Below are positions 1 through 5,069 of a stretch of 7,418 nucleotides of DNA, one piece after another. This stretch comes from an uncultured Lachnospiraceae bacterium (lineage in GTDB: Bacteria > Bacillota > Clostridia > Lachnospirales > Lachnospiraceae): positions 1-7,418 of the forward strand of contig CANSYV010000063.1 in assembly GCA_947651335.1 (NCBI GenBank), in the 5' to 3' direction. Both the position numbers and the translations under genes were made by a program. Each line of letters opens with the position of its first letter. The first letter of the stretch is position 1. Below the pieces are notes generated by a model. That model had not been told where the DNA came from. It was given only the letters and a program-made list of their open reading frames with translations, and searched no databases.

Positions 1-48
1 CGAGGAAAAGCTGTATTTATTGAAAAGTTAGATGAGGATAAAAAATGA
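1..48 (+). CDS. 3' end of an upstream ORF (partial, unknown product)
   Basis: Frame 1 is open from the first base and ends at TGA 46-48, giving a 15-residue tail (RGKAVFIEKLDEDKK). Its stop overlaps the ATG of the next gene as ATGA, a usual sign of translationally coupled phage genes, and the tail is charged like a normal soluble C-terminus. Only the end is visible, so no function can be given. With so few codons the open frame could also be chance; the ATGA overlap is the main support. Confidence 0.45.
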   Translation, partial: RGKAVFIEKLDEDKK

Positions 49-233
49 AATACACCAGAGAATTTATAGCACGCTGCATAGAAGCCCACAAGGCCGCGTT
101 TGAAGAATGGCCCTATGGGGAGATGCAGAAGGCATGGGTGGATGAAAACGGTGACCTGTGCATCTGGTATACAAAAAGTGAGCAGTACTGGCACTACAAA
201 GAGGATGCCTATGGATTCATCATATGGTGGTAG
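45..233 (+). CDS. Small hypothetical phage protein, 62 aa
   Basis: The ATG at 45 follows a GAGGAT Shine-Dalgarno-like stretch (34-39) with a 5-base spacer and overlaps the upstream stop (ATGA). The product is small, acidic and strikingly aromatic: many Trp and Tyr residues, including WPYGE, CIWYT, QYWHY and a C-terminal IIWW. I see no signal peptide, transmembrane segment or recognisable catalytic motif. The middle (VDENGDLCIWYTKS) looks like two beta strands joined by a turn. It stops at TAG 231-233, 22 bp before the next small gene. I do not recognise the family. Position and size fit the small accessory proteins that often precede replication genes in phages of Clostridia. Confidence 0.7.
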   Translation: MKYTREFIARCIEAHKAAFEEWPYGEMQKAWVDENGDLCIWYTKSEQYWHYKEDAYGFIIWW

Positions 234-255
234 GAAAGAATTGCTGAGGTGAACC

Positions 256-405
256 ATGGAAATCATATTTTCAAAAAATAAGTGGCGTTATACCGCCTAT
301 CTGAATGTGCTTTTGGAACTCCCGTATAGAAGAAGGATGTGTATTCCAGGGGCAATGGATTTAGGGTGGGAGCGCTTTAAATGGGTGCCGCTTCCCGGGG
401 CGTAA
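256..405 (+). CDS. Small hypothetical phage protein, 49 aa
   Basis: This short ORF runs from ATG 256 to TAA 403-405 and has a good Shine-Dalgarno GAGGTG (246-251) four bases before the start. It begins MEIIFSKNKWRYTAYL and is basic and aromatic, with an Arg cluster (YRRRM, about residues 24-28) and a C-terminal WERFKWVPLPGA. It has no membrane segment or motif I can name. It sits 22 bp after the 62-residue gene in the same direction and is followed by a hairpin, so it may be the last gene of the upstream small-gene cluster. Support is the ribosome binding site, spacing and protein-like composition; function is unknown. Confidence 0.55.
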   Translation: MEIIFSKNKWRYTAYLNVLLELPYRRRMCIPGAMDLGWERFKWVPLPGA

Positions 406-432
406 AAATGGCGGTGAGAAGAAAGTAAAAAG

Positions 433-462
433 GCCCTGACCGCTGGGGAGCAAAGTCAGGGC
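433..462. terminator. Strong two-part hairpin, possible terminator or leader structure
   Basis: A perfect 8-bp stem (GCCCTGAC at 433-440 with GTCAGGGC at 455-462) encloses a second small stem (GCT 442-444 with AGC 449-451) capped by GGGG. On the + strand no T-run follows (ACATATAC). On the - strand the stem is followed by CTTTTTAC, the usual shape of a rho-independent terminator. It therefore reads best as a - strand terminator, or as a structured element in the leader of the ATPase gene. No - strand gene is visible that would need terminating. Confidence 0.45.
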
Positions 463-525
463 ACATATACAAAACACTTAACCCCATTATAGGGCAGATA
501 CCAGAAATTGTCAAAATATATTTTC

Positions 526-531
526 AGGAGG
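526..531 (+). promoter_or_regulatory. Ribosome binding site of the coiled-coil ATPase gene
   Basis: A perfect AGGAGG lies 6 bases before ATG 538. It decides the start: the in-frame ATG at 532 directly abuts the site with no spacer, and the in-frame TTG at 508 lies upstream of it with no site of its own. Confidence 0.85.
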
Positions 532-537
532 ATGATA

Positions 538-1859
538 ATGAGTATAAAAATCAACAGGCTGGAAGCAGAAAACATAAAGCGGGTCAAGGCGGTGATGATA
601 GAGCCCACAGCCGACGGTCTGGCCGTAATCGGCGGCAACAACCGCCAAGGCAAGAGCTCCGTGCTGGATGCCATCATGTGGGTGCTGGGCGGAACAAATA
701 CCGCCCCTCCGAGGCAAAACGCCAGGGTTCCACCATACCGCCCAATATCAAGCTGACTTTAAGCAATGGCTTCATCGTGGAGCGGAAAGGGAAAAACGGC
801 ACCCTGAAAGTAACAGCCCCTTCAGGGAAAAAGTCCGGCCAGCAGGTGCTGGATGAATTTGTGGAACAGCTGGCCCTGGACCTGCCCAAATTTCTGGGGG
901 CCAGCGACAAAGAAAAAGCAGAGATTCTTCTGCAGATTCTGGGAATCGGGAATGAGCTGGCCGCGCTTGATAAACAGGAAACGGAATTGTGCAATGAGCG
1001 CCTGGCCATCGGCCGCATCGCTGACCAGAAAGCCAAATACGCGAAAGAACAGCCGTACTATGAGGATGCGCCGGAAGAACTGGTGTCAGTATCGGAGCTG
1101 ATTAAACAGCAGCAGGAAATCCTGGCCAGGAACGGGGAGAACCAGAAAAAGCGGGACCATCTGGCACAGCTGCAGAACAGGCGCGGTGCATTAGAAGATG
1201 CTGTGGCAAAGCTGGCAGAAGAACTGGCCGTAAAGCGCCAGGAGCTGGACAGTGTGCTTGCGGATGTAGACACAGCCAGAAAGTCAGTCAAAGATTTACA
1301 GGACGAATCAACGGAAGAATTAGAAAAGAATATAGAAGATATCGAAGAAATCAACCGCAGAGTCCGGGCGAACCTGGACAAAGAAAAGGCAGAGGAAGAA
1401 GCGAAAGAATACAAAGACCAGTACCAGGCCCTGGACCAGAAGATTGAAGCTGTCCGAAAAAACAGGACAGGCCTGCTGAAAGACGCGGACCTTCCCCTGG
1501 AAGGGCTGTCTGTGGAGGAGGGAAAGTTGGCTTATAAAGGCCAGAAGTGGGACAACATGGCCGGATCAGAACAGCTGATTGTGGCCACAGCCATTGTGCG
1601 GAAACTGAATCCCCAGTGCGGCTTTGTCCTGCTGGACAAGCTGGAACAGATGGACCTCAACACCCTGGACGAATTCAGCAGATGGCTGGAAGCGGAAGGG
1701 CTTCAGGCCATTGCCACCCGTGTCAGCACAGGAGAAGAATGCAGCATCATTATAGAAGACGGATATGTGGCCGGACAGGAAGACGGCCAGCCGGAACCAG
1801 AGCCGGAGCCTAAAAAAGAGGCGTTCGTGCCTAAAAAATGGGAAGAAGGTGGATTTTGA
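538..1859 (+). pseudogene. SMC/RecF-like coiled-coil AAA ATPase, frameshifted
   Basis: With one base restored near 691-698 this is a 440-residue ATPase of the SMC/SbcC/RecF type common in phage replication modules. The N-terminus (MSIKINRLEAENIKRVK) leads to a Walker A loop, GNNRQGKS, at residues 33-40. After the break the frame resumes with YRPSEAKRQGS. A Glu/Lys/Gln-rich coiled coil spans about residues 181-315. The degenerate ABC signature MAGSEQ is at 341-346 and the Walker B strand FVLLD at 363-367, followed by Lys where a catalytic Glu is usual. The tail is QPEPEPEP then KKWEEGGF. As read, the start frame stops at TGA 754-756, while the body is open from ATG 678 to TGA 1857-1859. That body lacks Walker A and should not bind ATP normally. 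The family's likely role is DNA end processing or recombination; this is inferred, and no nuclease partner is visible. The last base overlaps the next start codon. Confidence 0.85.
691..698 (+). other. Site of the one-base frameshift in the ATPase gene
   Basis: Frame 1 encodes a normal SMC-type start through WVLGG (residues 48-52, ending at 693), then turns into a Pro/Arg-rich tail. The frame starting one base earlier continues as NKYRPSEAKRQGS, as expected for the protein. Adding one base, for example an A giving GGAAACAAATAC, joins the two. There is no slippery heptamer, so programmed frameshifting is unlikely. Confidence 0.8.
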
Positions 1860-3010
1860 TGAAGATTATCAGGGGAAAACAGCCGGGGGCCAAGAAAGTA
1901 GCCGTGTATGGCCCCGAGGGAATCGGCAAGTCAACGTTTGCCAGTATGTTCCCAGACCCCGTATTTATTGATACAGAAGGCAGCACCAAAGATATGGACG
2001 TGGCCAGAACAGAGACCCCCACATCCTGGACCATGCTGATGCAACAGATTCAATACATTAAGACATACCCAGATACCTGCCGCACGCTGGTGGTAGATAC
2101 CCTGGACTGGGCAGAGCAGATGTGCGTGGAGCATGTCTGTGCCCAGTACGGCAAAAAGGGGATTGAAGATTTTGGATATGGAAACGGCTACACATACACA
2201 AGAGAAGAATTCGGGAGGTTTTTAAACCGGCTGTCCGAGGTGATTGACGCGGGGGTGCATGTGGTATTGACTGCCCATGCGCAGATAAAAAGGTTTGACC
2301 AGCCGGACGAAATGGGCTCCTATGACCGGTGGGAATTAAAACTGGGCAAGAAAACCACATCCCAGACCTCTCCGCTGGTGAAAGAATGGGCAGATATGCT
2401 GCTGTTCGCAAACTACAAAACACATTCCGTGGCTGTGGATGATAAAGGGCAGAAACGGAAGGCCCAGGGCGGGCGCAGGGTGATGTACACGTCCCACCAT
2501 CCCTGCTGGGACGCGAAAAACCGTTACGGCCTGCCGGAAGAAATGGATTTTGATTATGCCGGGATTGCCCATATTATTGAAGCTGGGGCGGCGCAGAAAC
2601 AGGCCCAGACGGAGCGGACCAGCGCAAAGCCGGAGCAAAGCCAGCCGGAACCGGAACGAAAACAGCCAGAGCCGGAGCAGAAACAGCCGGAACTGGGGCG
2701 GACTGAGGCGGAGCAGAAAACACCTGCAGAGAACACAGAAAAGCCCGCCCCGGAAGATGATAAAAACAGCGCCCTGTACATAGATGAGCGCATACCTAAA
2801 ACATTGAGGGATTTAATGATTGCAAATACAGTATCGGAAGAAGAAATCCAGGCGATATGCGAAGCACATATGTATGTCCCAGTAGGCACACCGATGCATA
2901 GATATGCTGTTGTGAACCCAGATCTTAATGACAGAATCGTTGTCTACTGGAGCCAGATTATTGAAGAAGTAAAAGAAATGAGAAAAAAACAGGAAATTCC
3001 ATTTAATTAA
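1859..3010 (+). CDS. RecA-fold phage ATPase (AAA_24 / Sak4-like), 383 aa
   Basis: The start is ATG 1859, which overlaps the upstream TGA (TGATG) and follows AAGGTGG with a ~6-base spacer; the in-frame ATG at 1838 lies inside the previous gene and lacks these signals. The protein opens MKIIRGKQPGAKKVAVYGP, has Walker A GPEGIGKST at residues 18-26, an acidic strand FIDTEGS (36-42) and a Walker B-like LVVD at 77-80. VVLTAHAQIK and the KKTTSQTSP region match the AAA_24 pattern. This family is RecA-like and related to Sak4 annealases, so a role in single-strand annealing or recombination beside an ssDNA-binding protein is likely but inferred. After about residue 243 comes a Gln/Glu/Pro linker with three 7-residue repeats (261-281), then a separate ~75-residue tail ending EIPFN. 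The linker and tail are not part of the ATPase core, and the tail is encoded in much more AT-rich DNA. Confidence 0.85.
   Translation: MKIIRGKQPGAKKVAVYGPEGIGKSTFASMFPDPVFIDTEGSTKDMDVARTETPTSWTMLMQQIQYIKTYPDTCRTLVVDTLDWAEQMCVEHVCAQYGKKGIEDFGYGNGYTYTREEFGRFLNRLSEVIDAGVHVVLTAHAQIKRFDQPDEMGSYDRWELKLGKKTTSQTSPLVKEWADMLLFANYKTHSVAVDDKGQKRKAQGGRRVMYTSHHPCWDAKNRYGLPEEMDFDYAGIAHIIEAGAAQKQAQTERTSAKPEQSQPEPERKQPEPEQKQPELGRTEAEQKTPAENTEKPAPEDDKNSALYIDERIPKTLRDLMIANTVSEEEIQAICEAHMYVPVGTPMHRYAVVNPDLNDRIVVYWSQIIEEVKEMRKKQEIPFN
2639..2701 (+). repeat. Three tandem 21-bp units encoding QPEPE-type heptads
   Basis: Three in-frame 21-bp units (2639-2659, 2660-2680, 2681-2701) encode SQPEPER, KQPEPEQ and KQPELGR. 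They form the core of the flexible linker of the AAA_24 protein. The copies differ at several bases, so the expansion is not very recent. Runs of this kind can change length by slippage and can serve as recombination joints. Confidence 0.75.
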
Positions 3011-3024
3011 AAAGGAGAGCAGAC

Positions 3025-3468
3025 ATGGCAGATTATACAGAAATGGACTGGGATACCCCAATAGATGACAAGCCCGCATGGGAGTCGCTTCCAGCAGGAG
3101 ATTATGATTTTACAATCGACCGCTTTGACAGAGCATGGTTCGATGGAAGCGAAAAAATCAAACCCTGCAAAAAAGCAGTCATATATTTTAATGTTACGGC
3201 GCCAGATGGGACAGAGGCGCAGATTCGGGAGAATTTTTACCTGACCAAGAAACTGCAGCAGAAAATATCCCAGCTCTTTATAAGCGTCGGCCTTATGAAA
3301 GAAGGGGAAGAAAGATATATTCCGGAGTGGAATAAACTCCCAGGGCTTACAGGGCGCGCAAAGATAACATTGGATGCAGATAAAGAGAATCCAGAAAAGA
3401 AATACAATCACTTTAATAAGTTCTATCCGAAAGAGAACCGACAGTTCTCATCAGAGGGAGGGTTCTGA
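3025..3468 (+). CDS. DUF669 family protein, probable phage ssDNA-binding protein, 147 aa
   Basis: ATG 3025 follows AAGGAG (3012-3017) with a 7-base spacer, 14 bp after the AAA_24 gene. The sequence fits DUF669: an acidic N-terminus, then LPAGDYDFTIDRFDRAWFDGS, the strand-rich AVIYFNVTAPDGTEAQIRENF, helix LTKKLQQKISQLFISVG, and a C-terminal LTGRAKITLDAD followed by YNHFNKFYPK. The length is typical. DUF669 genes regularly sit between AAA_24/Sak4-like ATPases and helicases in phages and are thought to bind single-stranded DNA; here that is inferred from context. Residues 4-13 (YTEMDWDTPI) recur almost exactly in the primase-helicase of this window. The gene ends EGGF-TGA, where the GAGGGAGG coding for EGG also serves as the ribosome binding site of the helicase gene 2 bp downstream. 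Confidence 0.88.
   Translation: MADYTEMDWDTPIDDKPAWESLPAGDYDFTIDRFDRAWFDGSEKIKPCKKAVIYFNVTAPDGTEAQIRENFYLTKKLQQKISQLFISVGLMKEGEERYIPEWNKLPGLTGRAKITLDADKENPEKKYNHFNKFYPKENRQFSSEGGF
3034..3063 (+). other. Copy 1 of the shared YxEMDWDTPI peptide (DUF669 N-terminus)
   Basis: Encodes residues 4-13 of the DUF669 protein, YTEMDWDTPI. Nine of ten residues match the peptide at 5340-5369 in the primase-helicase. Six of the seven shared residues whose codons can vary use different codons, so similarity is at protein level rather than a fresh DNA duplication. Confidence 0.8.
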
Positions 3469-3470
3469 TC

Positions 3471-5057
3471 ATGATGGAACTGAGACCCTATCAGGAAGAA
3501 GCGAAACAGGCGGTTTTCCACGAATGGGGAACCGGCAGGAGGAAAACCCTGCTGGTGCTTCCCACAGGCTGTGGAAAAACGGTAGTATTTGCGAAAATCG
3601 CAGAAGAATGTGTGAAAAACGGGGACAGGGTGCTGGTGCTGGCCCACCGGGGGGAACTGCTTTCCCAGGCGGCTGATAAGATCGCCAAAGTAGCCCATCT
3701 GGGGTGTGCCCTGGAAAAGGCCGGGGAGTCCTGCCAGGGAAGCTGGTTCCGCATCGTGGCCGGGTCCGTGCAGACGCTGATGAGAGACAAACGGCTGAGG
3801 CAGTTTCCGGGAGATTATTTCGGTACCATCATCGTGGACGAGGCGCACCACTGTATCTCAAACAGTTACCAGAAAGTGCTCCAGCATTTTGACGAAGCAA
3901 AAGTATTAGGCGTAACAGCCACCCCGGACCGGGGCGATATGCGGGATATGGGGGAATACTTTGAATCCCTGGCCTACGAATATACCCTGCCGAAAGCAAT
4001 CAAAAGCGGGTACCTGTGCCCGATCAAAGCGGTCACAATCCCGTTAAAGGTGGATTTAGCCGGGGTGAGCATCCAGTCGGGGGATTTTAAGACAAGCGAC
4101 CTGGGGAGCGCCCTGGACCCCTATCTGGAGGACATTGCCCAGGAAATGAAAGAGTACTGCCAGGACAGAAAGACTGTGGCATTCCTGCCCCTGGTAAAAA
4201 CCAGCCAGAAATTCCGGGATATTTTAAACCAGGAGGGGTTCCGGGTGGCAGAGGTAAACGGAAACAGCCAGGACAGGACCCAGATTCTGCGGGATTTTGA
4301 AGAAGGAAGATACAATGTTCTGTGCAACTCCATGCTGCTGACAGAGGGCTGGGACTGCCCGTCCGTGGACTGTGTGGCCGTTCTGCGTCCCACAAAAGTG
4401 AGAAGCCTTTACTGCCAGATGGTGGGCCGGGGGACACGCCTGTCGCCAGGAAAAGACTATCTGTTATTATTAGATTTCCTCTGGCATACAGACCGCCATG
4501 AGCTGTGCCATCCGGCCAGCTTAATCTGCCAGGACAAGGAAACAGCAGACCAGATGACCCTGAACCTGGAAAACGCGGCCATGCCCATGGACATCGAAGA
4601 AGCAGAGCAGAAAGCATCGGAGGACGTAGTGGCCCAGCGGGAAGAAGCCCTGGCAAAACAGCTGGCAGAAATGCGGACCCGGAAAAAGAAACTGGTGGAC
4701 CCCCTGCAGTTTGAAATGAGCATCCAGGCAGAGGATTTGTCCGGATATATACCGTCTTTCGGGTGGGAAATGGGACCGCCTACAGACAAGCAGGTAAAGG
4801 CACTGGAGAAGCTGGGGATAGATGCAGGCGGTATTGACTGTGCTGGAAAAGCAAATAAACTGCTGGACAGGCTGGCAAAACGCAGGGAGGAAGGATTAGC
4901 CACGCCGAAACAGATACGCCAGCTTGAGAAACGCGGTTTCCAGCGCGTAGGCACCTGGAAGCTTGAGGATGCGAAAAAGCTGATTGACCGGATTGCCGCT
5001 AATGGCTGGCGGACGCCCAGGGACATCAATCCCCATGAGTACGTACCAGGCAGATAG
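3471..5057 (+). CDS. Superfamily 2 DEAH-box DNA helicase, 528 aa
   Basis: The start at ATG 3471 lies 2 bp after the DUF669 stop and about 8 bases after GAGGGAGG; an ATG at 3474 is the alternative. Helicase motifs are in order: RPYQ near residues 5-8, motif I PTGCGKT (31-37), Ia LAHRGEL, motif II DEAH (123-126), motif III TATP (149-152), motif V TEGWDCP (291-297) and motif VI QMVGRGTR (316-323). This is an ATP-driven SF2 (SSL2/RadD-like) duplex remodeller, typical of phage replication modules, probably acting on forks or recombination intermediates; the exact substrate is not visible. A charged helical region (about 365-410) leads to a C-terminal tail with two tandem ~40-residue units beginning T[D/P]KQ (residues 438 and 478). 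All motifs are intact, unlike its broken neighbours. The gene ends at TAG 5055-5057. Confidence 0.93.
   Translation: MMELRPYQEEAKQAVFHEWGTGRRKTLLVLPTGCGKTVVFAKIAEECVKNGDRVLVLAHRGELLSQAADKIAKVAHLGCALEKAGESCQGSWFRIVAGSVQTLMRDKRLRQFPGDYFGTIIVDEAHHCISNSYQKVLQHFDEAKVLGVTATPDRGDMRDMGEYFESLAYEYTLPKAIKSGYLCPIKAVTIPLKVDLAGVSIQSGDFKTSDLGSALDPYLEDIAQEMKEYCQDRKTVAFLPLVKTSQKFRDILNQEGFRVAEVNGNSQDRTQILRDFEEGRYNVLCNSMLLTEGWDCPSVDCVAVLRPTKVRSLYCQMVGRGTRLSPGKDYLLLLDFLWHTDRHELCHPASLICQDKETADQMTLNLENAAMPMDIEEAEQKASEDVVAQREEALAKQLAEMRTRKKKLVDPLQFEMSIQAEDLSGYIPSFGWEMGPPTDKQVKALEKLGIDAGGIDCAGKANKLLDRLAKRREEGLATPKQIRQLEKRGFQRVGTWKLEDAKKLIDRIAANGWRTPRDINPHEYVPGR
4782..5018 (+). repeat. Two tandem ~40-residue helical repeats in the helicase tail
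   Basis: Unit 1 covers residues 438-477 (4782-4901) and unit 2 residues 478-516 (4902-5018). Both follow T-x-K-Q-x-x-x-LEK-x-G, then A-x-KL-x-DR-x-A; by eye 13 positions are identical in an ungapped alignment of the first 32 residues. Each unit looks like two short helices around a Gly turn. The pattern resembles small accessory motifs seen in other phage DNA enzymes and may contact DNA or a partner; that is inference. Confidence 0.75.
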
Positions 5058-5069
5058 AAAGGGTAACAT

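Larger units (their letters stand above)
406..537 (+). other. Intergenic leader before the replication block
   Basis: This 132-bp gap separates the small genes from the replication genes. It holds the 433-462 hairpin, then an AT-rich stretch (about 505-524) ending in the ATPase ribosome binding site. I found no convincing -35/-10 pair: TTGTCA at 508-513 lacks a correctly spaced partner upstream of the start codon. A promoter here is plausible from the layout but is not shown by the sequence. Confidence 0.4.

Noticed and set aside
408..428. Mini-ORF MAVRRK after the 49-residue gene
   Set aside because: Six residues with no clear ribosome binding site; more likely chance.
482..494. CCCC-ATTATA-GGG inverted repeat
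   Set aside because: Only three to four paired bases, below what can be told from chance.
508..537. TTG at 508 as the start of the coiled-coil ATPase
   Set aside because: It has no ribosome binding site, while ATG 538 has a perfect AGGAGG at ideal distance and gives the usual start of the family.
508..539. Promoter TTGTCA ... GATAAT upstream of the ATPase gene
   Set aside because: Spacing is 20 bases and the -10-like string overlaps the start codon, so it cannot serve as a normal promoter for this gene.
688..700. Programmed -1 ribosomal frameshift in the ATPase gene
   Set aside because: The zero-frame codons GGC GGA ACA AAT contain no X XXY YYZ slippery heptamer, and a split P-loop ATPase made this way is not a known pattern for this family.
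1838..1858. ATG 1838 as the start of the AAA_24 gene
   Set aside because: It would add MGRRWIL inside the preceding gene; ATG 1859 overlaps the stop as TGATG, follows AAGGTGG and starts with the expected strand before Walker A.
2987..3007. C-terminal EIPFN of the AAA_24 protein as an SSB-type DDDIPF tip
   Set aside because: The SSB tip needs a terminal Phe after acidic residues; here an Asn follows and the flank is basic (RKKQ), so the likeness is weak.
4087..5029. Long minus-strand open frames (189 and 190 codons) opposite the SF2 helicase
   Set aside because: They lie fully antisense to a gene with intact helicase motifs, their products are Ser/Pro/Leu-rich without domains, and they have no ribosome binding sites; they are shadows of codon bias.
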